Assembly (NCBI RefSeq): GCF_002104995.1 | Contig: NW_024468405.1 | Coordinates: 1 to 24,283 of the forward strand | Source of the DNA: Linderina pennispora | Taxonomy: Eukaryota > Kickxellomycota > Kickxellomycetes > Kickxellales > Kickxellaceae | Direction: 5' to 3' | DNA length: 24,283 nt | Shown: piece by piece, positions 9,524-18,842 of the stretch | How the letters are laid out: each line of letters opens with the position of its first letter | Position numbering within the stretch: the stretch's first letter is position 1 | Made by a program: the position numbers and the translations under genes | The notes under the pieces: model-generated | What the model saw: the letters and a program-made list of their open reading frames with translations, nothing else | Database searches by the model: none | What the model was told of the DNA's origin: nothing

Positions 9524-10372
9524 ATGGCAGCCGAGTCTAGCAATCTCGTGTACATTCTCGGGTTCCTGGTCGCCGCCGGTCTCGCCTACGTGTTCCTCAC
9601 CAACAGCAAGGCCGCCGTGGCCGGCCCAGTCCTGAGCTCTGCCGAGTACCGCAAGTTCAAGCTCGTCAAGAAGGTGCAGCTGAGCCACAACACTGCCCGC
9701 TACCGGTTTGCGCTGCCTCGCGAGGATGCCGCCCTGGGCTTGCCGATTGGACGGCACATCCAGGTGATGACTGTGGTGGGCGGCAAGGAGGTTGCGCGCA
9801 GCTACACGCCGACGTCGACGGACAACGACAAGGGGTTCTTTGAGCTGGTCGTCAAGACGTACCCGGAGGGCGTGATCTCGTCGCACCTGGCGGGCCTGAA
9901 GATTGGCGATTCGATCAGCGTGCGTGGTCCCCGCGGCGCCTTCCGCTACACGCCGAACATGGTCCGCCACATCGGAATGATTGCAGGCGGCACTGGCATC
10001 ACACCGATGTACCAAATCGTGCAGCACATTTTGGACAACCCCGAGGACAAGACCCGGGTGAGCGTGATTTTCGCCAATGTCAACGAGGACGACATCCTGC
10101 TGAAGGAGCAGCTCGACAAGTGGGCCAGCGAGCACGAGGGCTTTGAGATCAGCTATGTCCTGAACAACCCGCCTGAGGGATGGACCGGCGGCGTCGGCTT
10201 TGTCACCAAGGACATGATCCAGAAGAGCCTGCCAGCGCCTGCCGAGGACATCAAGGTCCTGCTGTGCGGCCCGCCGCCCATGGTCAAGGCGATGGATGCC
10301 AACCTGACCGAGCTCGGCTATGACAAGGCGCGCATCATTTCCAAGCCCGAGGACCAGGTCTTCAAGTTCTAA
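9524..10372 (+). CDS. NADH-cytochrome b5 reductase
   Basis: 282 residues, single exon. ATG 9524 (context CAAAAATGG) follows a pyrimidine-rich leader and opens an N-terminal membrane anchor (residues 8-26). The FAD-binding motif is RSYTPTS (92-98), with GPRGAFRY following. The NAD(P)-binding region has [10 protein letters not shown] (155-164) and LLCGPPPMV with Cys248. The C-terminus VFKF is typical of the family. The enzyme moves electrons from NADH to cytochrome b5 for fatty-acid desaturation and sterol synthesis. Yeast has an ER/outer mitochondrial form (Cbr1) and a mitochondrial form (Mcr1); the short anchor and missing presequence favour a Cbr1-like protein. It is convergent with the GPD gene, 97 bp away. 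Confidence 0.95.
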   Translation: MAAESSNLVYILGFLVAAGLAYVFLTNSKAAVAGPVLSSAEYRKFKLVKKVQLSHNTARYRFALPREDAALGLPIGRHIQVMTVVGGKEVARSYTPTSTDNDKGFFELVVKTYPEGVISSHLAGLKIGDSISVRGPRGAFRYTPNMVRHIGMIAGGTGITPMYQIVQHILDNPEDKTRVSVIFANVNEDDILLKEQLDKWASEHEGFEISYVLNNPPEGWTGGVGFVTKDMIQKSLPAPAEDIKVLLCGPPPMVKAMDANLTELGYDKARIISKPEDQVFKF

Positions 10373-10427
10373 AACCGAGTATTTTTCACATGACACGCGT
10401 CTGAAATCTAAGAAGCATTTAAACACG

Positions 10428-10441
10428 TTTTTTTTTTTTTT
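10428..10441 (+). terminator. T14 tract between convergent genes
   Basis: Uninterrupted run of 14 T in the 97-bp spacer between the stops of cytochrome b5 reductase (10372) and GPD (10470). It probably lies in the shared 3' processing region of both transcripts; homopolymer length may be unreliable. Confidence 0.4.
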
Positions 10442-10469
10442 GGAGGAAGCGGCAGCCGTCTGGCAAGTC

Positions 10470-11785
10470 TCACAGCATCGGGCTCGGCGTTCTCCTGTCG
10501 CGGGAGAAGTCGACGTTGAGTCCATCGAATATCGACTGGGGCGGCTCGCCCTTGTAGCAGATCTTGTAGATGCGCGTGAACAGCGGGAAGTGGTCGGCCA
10601 CGCCGCGGCTCGAGATGTACTGGTACACCTCGCCTGCAGTCAGATAGCCCTGCAGCTTCTGGCCATTGAGCATCTCCTGCTCGAGCTGTGCCATGGGCTT
10701 GCCGGTCCTGACAAACTCCTCGGCCAGCCTGCGGTTGCGGCCACCGTAGCACGTGGTGATGACATCGGCAATACCGCAGCTCTCGTTGAAGGTCGAGTCC
10801 TGGATCTGTGCGCCCGAGATGTGCATCGCTAGCCGCCGCATCTCGAGCGTGCCAATGCGGATGATTGCCGCCTTGGTGTTGTTGCCGAGGCCGAGGCCGT
10901 CGATGAAGCCGGCGCCCACAGCAACCACGTTCTTCACGGCACCGCAGAACTCGACGCCAATCACGTCGCCGACGCAGTTGACCTGGAAGTACGGCGTGTT
11001 GAACAGCGACCGCCACACGATGGCCTCGTCGGGCTCGGCGCACCCGATCGTCGTCTCGCAGTACTTCTCCTCGGCGATCTCGTTGGCAATGTTGGCGCCG
11101 CTCAGCGACGACACCGGGATGGCTAGGGCGCGGTGGATCATCTGTGTCATGGTCGTCATGCCGTGCTTGTCGATGGCAATTCCCTTGATCAGTGAGATTG
11201 CGCGCGCCCCGTGTGTCACCGATCCGTGGATGGTCTTCAGAAGATGGTCGATGAACTGGTGCGGGATCACCACCACAATGTGCGTTGCGCCGCGAACAGC
11301 CTCACACGCGTCTGGCACAGCAATGACGTTGGCCGGCAGCTTGTGGCCGGGCAGGTATCTATGCAAGAGTAGCGCAGTATTAGCAGCAAAGCAGAAACTG
11401 CCACCGGTGAGGATTTGCAGGTGCTGTCAACAAACACACTTACTTTACGTTCTCGTGCTGGGTGTTAATGATCTCTGTCAGCTTCTTGCCCTCGACCATC
11501 TCCTCGTACACCCACATCTTGACCTCGTTGTCAAAGTTGCGCAGCTTCTGTACGTTGGTGCCAATGATCCGGGCAGCGGTGGTTCCCCTACACATGCAAC
11601 AAGCAGGCCGTGCCGTTAGCTGTAGAACTACTTGCGATCCAGCAGCGCGGATCGGCCATGGCATACTAACCCCCTGACCCCGAGGGAGGGGGCCAGACCG
11701 CCTTGGGCACTCCGCCTTCAGACGAGAAACACAGTACGTACCAGTTGCCTGAGCCCAGAATGCAAACCTTGTTGGGTGCCGTCAT
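10470..11785 (-). CDS. GPD1: Glycerol-3-phosphate dehydrogenase [NAD+], cytosolic
   Basis: Three exons: 11742-11785, 11444-11587 and 10470-11358, giving 358 residues. Introns are 11588-11741 (GTACGT..TAG) and 11359-11443 (GTAAGT..TAG); both split codons after the second base and restore the frame exactly. Exon 1 encodes [15 protein letters not shown], completing the dinucleotide-binding motif GSGNWG across the first junction. Catalytic lysines are Lys121 (SLIKG) and Lys205 ([15 protein letters not shown]). The substrate-binding YGGRNR holds Arg270. The enzyme reduces dihydroxyacetone phosphate to glycerol-3-phosphate, supplying glycerolipid synthesis, osmotic glycerol and NAD+ regeneration. 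No peroxisomal or mitochondrial targeting sequence is seen. A TATA box lies 123 bp upstream. Confidence 0.95.
11359..11443 (-). other. Intron 2 of the GPD gene (85 nt)
   Basis: Donor GTAAGT and acceptor TAG; splicing joins HENVK to YLPGHK in frame. Confidence 0.9.
11588..11741 (-). other. Intron 1 of the GPD gene (154 nt)
   Basis: Donor GTACGT, a CTAAC branch-like site and acceptor TGTAG. It splits the glycine-rich NAD motif. A GC-rich inverted repeat (11670-11692) lies inside it. Confidence 0.9.
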
Positions 11786-12851
11786 GGTGGTGCTGTAGTG
11801 GTGTTGAAAGGAAAAGGCTGTGGAAGAAAGTCGGGGAGAAGCAGAAAAGGGCTTGTGAAAAACTCGAGTTGGAAAGAGAGATGGGCCGAGGGAGGCTGCC
11901 CATTTATAGGCCCTTCGGATGCGAGGTTGCACGGCCGCCATACACAGAGGGTTGGATTGAAAGGATTGTGCAAGGAGGTTAAGCAGCTTGAGAGCAACTT
12001 GATCAACGGAGAACGAAAAAAGTGAGGAAATATTCGTGAAATCTGGTGTTGTTTTGGGGACCAGCAGGATCAGCCCTCGATATTCGCCGATTCCAAAAGA
12101 GACAACACGGGCAAGCTCCTGAAAGCCTGTGAATCTAGCAAGCTGAACTGACACACGGCCGTCTGGGCTGAGCACGCCTTCACTCTGCACTAACGGGTGT
12201 GGTCGAGCCCCACCACCGATGTCGGCAAAATGCCTGCTTTTAGAAGGCTGGCGGATACCGCTCAGCCCTTGCATGTGATTCATGCTGCCCGCTCAACAAA
12301 CCGACGCTGAGTATCCTGCGCTGCGCTTTGGAGGTGCTGCGGCTGCTTGCTGAGGGAATGCTGGACCGCCAGCTGCGAACGCTGTTTCGAGCAGATCGCG
12401 GCCATGGGCGGCTCTCCAGTGCATGTGTGCATTTGAAAGACCGCGGGCCTGCACTGTGAGTTTCCACGGGCATGTCCGGAAAGCGCCTCTGCCCACACCA
12501 TGCCCGGCCTTTCCTGGTATCCGACCTATTCCCTTGACAGAGACCGCTGGCGACGTAGTGGCGATTACTGCACATGCATCTCCCCGCATACCCACACGCA
12601 ACTGACCCGACAACGTGACCAGTGTGCACATCCCATCCGCACATCTGGCTGACGCAACCCGCACACGGACTGGAGGTGGGAGCCAAGTTCAATTGGCCGG
12701 CAGCGCCTCCACACTTGCAAAAAAAAACCGCCCGCTGCTTGGCGCATTTTGTTACACGGCTGTTTTTGTTCTCCTCTCCTGCGGTTTTAAAATTTGCATT
12801 TTTTTTCCTTTATTCACTTATCGCCGCTTTCCCCTCCTCTTCTGCAGAGTA
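11786..12851. promoter_or_regulatory. Divergent promoter region between GPD and SPRY paralogue 2
   Basis: 1.07 kb without a supported gene; overlapping short frames on both strands carry no recognisable domains. A minus-strand TATAAA at 11903-11908 serves GPD. The last 100 bp before 12852 are T- and C-rich, forming the leader of the SPRY gene. Confidence 0.5.
11903..11908 (-). promoter_or_regulatory. TATA box of the GPD gene
   Basis: TATAAA on the minus strand 123 bp before the ATG at 11785, followed by a pyrimidine-rich leader on that strand. Confidence 0.65.
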
Positions 12852-14472
12852 ATGAAAGGCATTGAACTTTGCTCGCTGGCTGTGCTCAGTGTCGGACTCG
12901 CTGCACAGCTGGCTAGTGCCACACAGATACCCAATCCGGTGCCGTCGCGGTATCCAGGCAGCGGCGACGACGAAGACATGGACGACGACGAGGTGCTGGC
13001 GCTGCTCATCCTGGTTGTGGCCATTATCGGCACGCTCATTGGTATTGGGGTGCTGTTCATGGTGTTTATGCTGTGCGCGCAGCTGGTGCGGCGTGTGCGG
13101 TGGTCGGTGTTTGGCATCGACGAGGACGGCATATCCGATCGCCAGCGCGAGCAGCTGCTGCCGGACGAGGACTCGCGACAGAGCTACGAGCTGGGACGGG
13201 CGTTTGAGCGGCAGTACCCGTACGGCAGCGTGAACACACAGCTGACGACAGAGCAGGAGACGCAGATTAGGGAGAAGGGCGTGGACGCATGGGAGTTTGT
13301 GGTGAGCCTGGATGTTAATGCGATGCTGCAGACAAAGACCGACGTGCTGCTCATGGGCGGCGAGAACTGCGTGCAGACAAACCTGCCGATTCCAAAGACA
13401 AACTCTGTGTACTACTTTGAGGTCAAGATCGTCGAGAAGCCAGCTGACGTCAACATGTGGATTGGGCTGGCCACCAAGCCATACCCGGCGTGGCGGATGA
13501 CAGGTAAGGCTAAGAGTTGTTTTGATGCTGCTGGCCTCGCTGTCGGTGTTTCAGTTGTTGTCTGCTGCTCGGCCAGTGCTGCCATTGATTGCCATTTTTG
13601 CTGCTTATGTAGGCTGGAACAAGTACTCTGTCGGCTATTCAGTCAACAACGGCAATCTGCACCAAAACAGCCCGTTCAAGGGCCAGCATATCGGCGAGCA
13701 GCTGTACGTGGGCGACATTCTCGGCGTAGGGTACCAGCCGCGCAGCGGCATTGTGTGGTTCACGCGAAACGGCCGCCGCTACAAGGCCATTGCCTCGGGG
13801 ATGCTGTACGACGTGTTTCCAACAATTTCCGCCGACGGCCCGTGCTCCTTCAGCGCCAACATTGGCCAGCGCGGGTACGTGTTTATCGAGGCCAACGTCA
13901 AGCGCTGGGGCTTCGCGCCCATCGAGGGTGTGGTGCAGCCGCCGCCCGTGTACGGCGCCAACCAGAACACCATCCTGCTGGAGGCAGCCGAGGACTCTGA
14001 GGAGTCGGATGGCGCAAACAGCGACCAAGACGATGGAGGCACAGGCAGCGAGGGGCAGGCTGAGGCACCGTCGCAGCGGCAGGATGAGCTTATCGATATG
14101 GAGAACGCAGTTGAGTCGCATGTGAGCCAAAGTGCTGGCCGGGAGGCAACTGGGATCCAGATTCCATCTGCAGCGTCGGGCTCCCACAGGGCCGCGGATT
14201 CTTCACCTCGGCGAGACGGCCGCCGGCGTCGCCACAGCCGCCATCACCCGCCGCAGTACCAGGAGGAGGACCCGATTGCTGCGCAGCTGCTCGAAGCCGG
14301 AACCACGTATCTGGAGCCGGTAGCGGAATACCGAAACAAGCAGCAGAGCGGGATGCCCGAGTCCAGCCGGTCGGGGTCTGAGAGCAGCGATCTGCAGGAA
14401 CAGGCGCAGGCTCAGCCCAAGGCGTCTGGCGACTCTGAGACAGGGAGTCCGGACACGACGCCTTCGGCCTAA
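12852..14472 (+). CDS. Membrane SPRY-domain Rsp5/Nedd4 adaptor-like protein (Ssh4/Ear1 type), paralogue 2
   Basis: Two exons, 12852-13503 and 13613-14472, giving 503 residues. ATG 12852 is chosen because it starts a signal peptide (MKGIELCSLAVLSVGLAAQL, likely cut after ASA at 23); an in-frame extension upstream crosses the CT-rich leader. An acidic stretch (39-47) precedes a transmembrane segment at 48-78. The SPRY domain (about 144-325) includes CVQTNLPIPKTNSVYYFEVK, then WNKYSVGY across the splice junction, GVGYQPRSGIVWFTRNG, FPTISADGPCSF and IEANVKRWGFAPIEG, very close to yeast Ssh4/Ear1. PPxY motifs are PPVY (328-331) and PPQY (430-433) in an acidic, Ser-rich tail. It probably recruits an Rsp5-type ubiquitin ligase to membrane cargo for vacuolar sorting. 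The role is inferred from the family. Confidence 0.9.
13504..13612 (+). other. Intron of SPRY paralogue 2 (109 nt)
   Basis: Donor GTAAGG, acceptor TATGTAG. It splits a Gly codon after its first base; splicing joins RMTG to WNKYSVGY, which is continuous in the SPRY family. Confidence 0.93.
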
Positions 14473-14837
14473 GGCCTGTTCTGCCCTGGAACCATTCACT
14501 CCCTCACTGCGACGCTCTGTACAATTCCCAATCTCACTCTTACAACCCCCGCCAAATGAAATGGCTCAACGTTTATCCTTCATGTCTTGAATAGAAAGGT
14601 TCTCAGATTTTCACTGCGGATTGGCCGCTATGCAACACAAGGGCGGAGGCAGCAGCAGCGTCGGTGCCATGTGGCAGTGGCATCTGAAGAGAGTCTGGCC
14701 CTGGGCCTCAGAAGTGGATCGGCAAGGGAGCGAAGACGCATAAAGTCAGCGACTTGGCTGGGCGCGGGGAGTTGGGCACCACTTTCTCGTTATTTCCCAG
14801 GAACTACTTGTCTGCCTTGATATCCCTCAGTCTTCCA
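14473..14837. other. Spacer before the GGT-like gene
   Basis: 365 bp of 3' region and promoter. No classical TATA box is visible; CATAAAG at 14739-14745 is the closest match. No gene is seen. Confidence 0.4.
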
Positions 14838-16511
14838 ATGGCATCGACAGTCAAACACAACCAGAGCGTGCCCTACACATCCAGGCGCTCGGCCGTCTAC
14901 GGCACGCACTACATGGTGTCCTCGACGCAGCCGCTGGCGAACCAGGCCGGTGTGCGGATCCTCGAGCAAGGAGGCAACGCCGCAGACGCCGCCGTAGCCG
15001 TGGCAGCAGCAATCAACCTGGCCGAGCCGTTCTCGACAGGCATCGGCGGCGACTGCTTCTGTCTGTTCTACAGCGCCAAAGACAGGACCATCCGCGGGCT
15101 CAACGGGTCCGGGCGCGCGCCCTCTGCCCTGACAATTGACATTCTGAAGGACCGGTTTGGAATCACCGGCGACGAGGTACCGGCCAGGAGCGTCCATGCA
15201 GTGACAGTGCCGGGTGCTGCTGCAGGCTGGGTTGATACAGTCGAGGCGTTTGGGTCGGGCAAGGTTACATTGGCTGAGGTGCTGCAGCCAGCGATCGAAA
15301 TGTGCGAGGAGGGGGTGCCGGTGGGCGAGCTGACGTCGCCGTTCTGGCGTGATGCTGCTGAGCATCTGAAGAAGGCGTCGCCCCATGCCCACGAGCTGCT
15401 AATTCATGGGCAGGGCCCGTTGCCAGGACAGGTGTTCCGCAATCCGACGCTAGCCAATACGTTCAGGAGGCTGGCGAGCGAGGGCAAGAGGGGGTTCTAC
15501 CAGGGGACGGTGGCCGATGCGATCGTCGAGGCTGTGCAGAGCAAGGGTGGGGTTCTGACACACAAGGACTTGGCTGCGCACACAACCACGTTTGACGAGC
15601 CGATTTCGTACGAGTACAGGGGACATAGGCTGCACGAGTGCGCGCCCAACGGGTCTGGGCTGGTCGCACTGATTGCGCTGGGCGTTCTGGAGCAGCTCGA
15701 AGCGCAGGGCGTGGTGACCGAGATGGAGCACAATTCGGCTGAGTACCTGCATCTGGTGATCGAGATCCTGCGCATCGCCTTTGCCGACGCACGCCAGTTC
15801 ATCTGCGACCCTGCATTTGGCGATGTGCCTGTACAGCAGATGCTCAGCCCCGGGTATCTGAAGCAGCGTGCCCAGCTGTTTGATCCGTCCAAGGCAGCCG
15901 TCGACGTCAAGCATGGATCGCCTTTGGGCGGCTCCGACACGGTGTACTTCACGGTTGTTGACAAGGACGGCAATGCGTGCAGCTTCATAAACTCGCTGTA
16001 CCATGGCTTCGGATCGGGCATCGTGCCGAGAGGCTGCGGGTTTGCCTTGCATGACCGCGGCGCGCTGTTCCGGCTCGATCCGACGCACCCGAACTGCCTG
16101 GAGCCGAACAAGCGGCCATATCACACGATCATCCCAGCCATGGTCACCAAGGGCGGCGAGCTGTTCATGTCGTACGGGATCATGGGCGGGTATAACCAGC
16201 CGCAGGCGCACGTCCAGGTGCTGCTCAACATGGTGGTGTTTGGGATGAATCCGCAGCAGGCTCTCGACAGCCCGAGGATCAGCATCCTGGTTGACGAGGA
16301 GGGCGTGGTGGCGGTCGAGGAAGGGGTGGATGGAGAGGTCGTCGACAGGCTGAGGCAGATGGGGCACAATGTCAAGGTCGAGGTGGGGCTGCAGCGGTCG
16401 ATGTTTGGCCGCGGACAGGTCATTCGCAGGACGGTGGATGCGGCGGCCGGAGTGCAAGTGCTGATTGCCGGCTCTGACCCGCGGTCCGACGGCCAGGCGG
16501 TTGGTCGCTGA
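14838..16511 (+). CDS. Gamma-glutamyltranspeptidase-like Ntn hydrolase (YwrD-type)
   Basis: 557 residues, single exon. ATG 14838 is preferred over the in-frame ATG 14754, whose extension shows no targeting features. It begins with the family's N-terminal GGNAADAAVAVAAAINLAEP and TGIGGDCFCLFY. Autoprocessing would expose Thr368 in GGSDTVYFTVVDKDGNACSF, the N-terminal nucleophile of the small subunit. The Gly-rich YGIMGGYNQPQAH (Gly447, Gly450-451) and a C-terminal GRGQVIRR fit. These motifs resemble the cytoplasmic bacterial YwrD-like branch more than secreted GGTs, and no signal peptide or anchor is present. Family reactions include gamma-glutamyl hydrolysis or transfer from glutathione and acylase-type hydrolysis; the substrate here is unknown. 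The annotation as family member is firm, but its true substrate is not. Confidence 0.9.
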   Translation: MASTVKHNQSVPYTSRRSAVYGTHYMVSSTQPLANQAGVRILEQGGNAADAAVAVAAAINLAEPFSTGIGGDCFCLFYSAKDRTIRGLNGSGRAPSALTIDILKDRFGITGDEVPARSVHAVTVPGAAAGWVDTVEAFGSGKVTLAEVLQPAIEMCEEGVPVGELTSPFWRDAAEHLKKASPHAHELLIHGQGPLPGQVFRNPTLANTFRRLASEGKRGFYQGTVADAIVEAVQSKGGVLTHKDLAAHTTTFDEPISYEYRGHRLHECAPNGSGLVALIALGVLEQLEAQGVVTEMEHNSAEYLHLVIEILRIAFADARQFICDPAFGDVPVQQMLSPGYLKQRAQLFDPSKAAVDVKHGSPLGGSDTVYFTVVDKDGNACSFINSLYHGFGSGIVPRGCGFALHDRGALFRLDPTHPNCLEPNKRPYHTIIPAMVTKGGELFMSYGIMGGYNQPQAHVQVLLNMVVFGMNPQQALDSPRISILVDEEGVVAVEEGVDGEVVDRLRQMGHNVKVEVGLQRSMFGRGQVIRRTVDAAAGVQVLIAGSDPRSDGQAVGR

Positions 16512-17681
16512 CTCGACTTCTTGCGAGTGTGGGACTGGATGGCCTTGGCAGCTTTGCAAAGAAATCACATCTCGGGCAACGGCACTAGTTTGCAATGTTC
16601 TGGCTGGCGTGCTATTTTCTGCTAATGGAAGAAATCAGATGGTATTTTTAGCTTTGCGCTAGAGACCGCCGGTGTTGGGTGGCGGCGGTCCTCTCCCCCA
16701 ATCCGCTCGCTGTTTCCCGCTCCACAGTCTGCGCCCGGACCTCAGGGCTCTTCTCCACTATGGCGAGTTGGTCGAATGAGACAGTGGGAGGTGTTGTGAT
16801 TGCCCTGCTGCTGAGACACATGCCTTCTCGACGCCCCCGCATTGCCACATAGCTACCACACCATACCTCCAATTTGCCAGTGCATAGCCTCTTGGGCGCT
16901 CATCCTGCTGCACTATAGCTTGGGCAGCTCGCCGGCGCGCATCAAATCCAGCATCCACAGCGCATACTCTGCTGTGATCACCTGAACGACATTGTCGGTG
17001 CCAGATGTGTGACCCACATTGCCTTGCAGAAATGCCATGGACCCCGGTATGTGATGCACTGCACATGTCTGTTGTCATGTAGCAGGCATTCTATGTGGAA
17101 GAGGTGCGGCTTTATTTTGATCGGGTTCTTGTTCGATGCCCAGCTAGATACGCAAAAGCCAGCGTGATTTCGCTGCAAAGAGCCGTCTTTGAGCTGTCCA
17201 CAAATTGCATCGGCTTGCTGCCGATCATCGCTCCCAACTGGAAGGGTTTAGGCCAGAGAACAATAAGCGCATGCATGTAGATCGCACGGGGAGGTGCTCT
17301 AAAGGCAGAGAGGGGGTGCGAATGATGCGCATCAGGCCGGTTTGAAAGTTGGAATCGTGCTCTTTTTGCAGCCGCAACGAAATTTGTGAGCTCGGAGACG
17401 CTATTTGCGAGCTTTTTGGGGAGGTTCTTGGGAAATACGCAGAGCGCTGCAATGGCACGATATAAAGAAGGGCGGCTCCTCTCTCCGCACCTAGCGCCTG
17501 CTCTTTTGCCAGTCTTTTTCTTCTTTATCTTATTCCTTCTACCCTTTCCGGGCCTGCGCAGAGAAAGCCAGCAGACTCTGTCAATTCTCGTCCATCACTC
17601 CGCGGCATATAAGGAGCCTGCATTTGCTTGCCCAGTCTTCCTCGTTTTCAATTGTACATTTAGGTTGGTGACACGCCTAGC
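16512..17681. other. Spacer and promoter before the bestrophin gene
   Basis: 1.17 kb without a supported gene; the small frames on both strands show no domains. The right part has two TATA-like boxes (17461-17466 and 17608-17613) around a C/T-rich stretch, giving the promoter of the gene at 17682. Confidence 0.5.
17461..17466 (+). promoter_or_regulatory. TATA box upstream of the bestrophin gene
   Basis: TATAAA 221 bp before the ATG at 17682, followed by a long pyrimidine-rich stretch. A second TATAAG at 17608-17613 lies 74 bp before the ATG, so two start regions are possible. Confidence 0.5.
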
Positions 17682-18842
17682 ATGATTATCGATACGGCGA
17701 ACCCGTCCAATGTGGTTTCGGGGTTTGGTTTCGAGTGGCCCGATGCACTGCGGCTCCGCGGGTCGGTCATCCGCATTTCGTTCATCTACGTAGCGTCCAT
17801 GACCGGCTACGGCGTTGGTATTGCATTCCTGATACAACACCACAAGGACTTGGCGATCAACATGTCGGTGATGTCGTTTGTGTCGCTTGTGCTCTCGCTG
17901 CTGCTGGTGTTCCGCACCAATTCTGCGTATGACCGGTACTGGGAGGGCCGGAAGATCTGGCAGGACCTGAAGGTCACGTCGCGCAACCTGATTCGCAACC
18001 TGTGGTGCGGAGTGCTGGAGAACTCGATCGAGGACAGCGTGCAGAAGCGCCAGGCGCTGAAGAGCGTCGCAGCCTTCGTCATCTCAGTCAAGCACTACCT
18101 GCGCGGCGAGGACGGCGTGGACTACGCAGACTACGACGGGCTTTTGTCGCCCGAGTTCCGGCTGCTGCTTGCAACCAACAACAACGCGTACAACTACGGG
18201 GCGATCGGCGCCGGAAACAACAGCCCGATGGGCGGCTCGCGCACCGGACTGGCGGCCACCAGCGCGACATTCCACGCGCAGCGGCTGACCGAGGGCTGGG
18301 AGCGCCAGGGCGAGGTGCCGCTGCCGTCGCTGCTGCTGTTTGAGATGCAAAAGTTTGGCGAGTACATTATGGACAACAAGCTGTGCCATGTGCCGTTCTA
18401 CGCCAGCATGCTTGCCACAATCAACACTCTGAGCGCGTCGCTGGGCGGCTGCGAGCGCATTCTGTCGACGCCGATTCCGCTGGCGTACCGGATCCACCTG
18501 ACCCACACTCTGTATTTGTACCTGCTTGTCCTGCCGTGGTCGCTCGGCAGCATGGGGTCGCTGTGGAAGACCATTGTCCTGCAGTTCATCATCTCGTTCA
18601 TGCTCATTGGTATTGACTCGATTTCGCGCGAGATCCAGAACCCGTTCGGATACGACGCCAATGATCTGCCGCTGGACGCGTACTGTGACAACATCCTGCT
18701 GGAGCTCAACTGCGCGCTTAGCCACAACTCGCCCAAGGCCCTGGTGTCGAACGAGGACACGCTGTCCAACCACAATGTTGCCACAGGCGGCGGCGCGGCG
18801 GGGGATGACAAGAGCGCCAACGGTGGTGATAACGCGGAGTGA
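17682..18842 (+). CDS. Bestrophin / UPF0187-family anion channel
   Basis: 386 residues, single exon. The family signature is clear: hydrophobic segments at about 27-48 and 58-77, then FRTNSAYDRYWEGRKIW (from 77) after the pore helix. Later come GGCERILSTPIPLAYRIHLT, two more hydrophobic segments with LYLYLLVLPWSLGSMGS, and the C-terminal NPFGYDANDLPLD (320-332). Bestrophin-like proteins form pentameric chloride-permeable channels; bacterial and fungal members are less studied and some conduct cations. The membrane location is not predictable from the sequence. A low-complexity insert rich in Asn, Gly and Ala (about 165-200) sits between the helical halves. The tail is Gly/Asp-rich and probably disordered. 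Confidence 0.9.
   Translation: MIIDTANPSNVVSGFGFEWPDALRLRGSVIRISFIYVASMTGYGVGIAFLIQHHKDLAINMSVMSFVSLVLSLLLVFRTNSAYDRYWEGRKIWQDLKVTSRNLIRNLWCGVLENSIEDSVQKRQALKSVAAFVISVKHYLRGEDGVDYADYDGLLSPEFRLLLATNNNAYNYGAIGAGNNSPMGGSRTGLAATSATFHAQRLTEGWERQGEVPLPSLLLFEMQKFGEYIMDNKLCHVPFYASMLATINTLSASLGGCERILSTPIPLAYRIHLTHTLYLYLLVLPWSLGSMGSLWKTIVLQFIISFMLIGIDSISREIQNPFGYDANDLPLDAYCDNILLELNCALSHNSPKALVSNEDTLSNHNVATGGGAAGDDKSANGGDNAE

Noticed and set aside
9515-10525. Minus-strand frame of 336 codons opposite cytochrome b5 reductase
   Set aside because: Same codon-bias shadow; it also runs into the 3' end of the GPD gene in a wrong frame.
12615-12851. In-frame N-terminal extension of SPRY paralogue 2
   Set aside because: It crosses the T- and C-rich leader and would bury a good signal peptide beginning at 12852.
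15450-16595. Minus-strand frame of 381 codons opposite the GGT-like gene
   Set aside because: Shadow of the coding strand, which carries catalytic Thr368 and family motifs.
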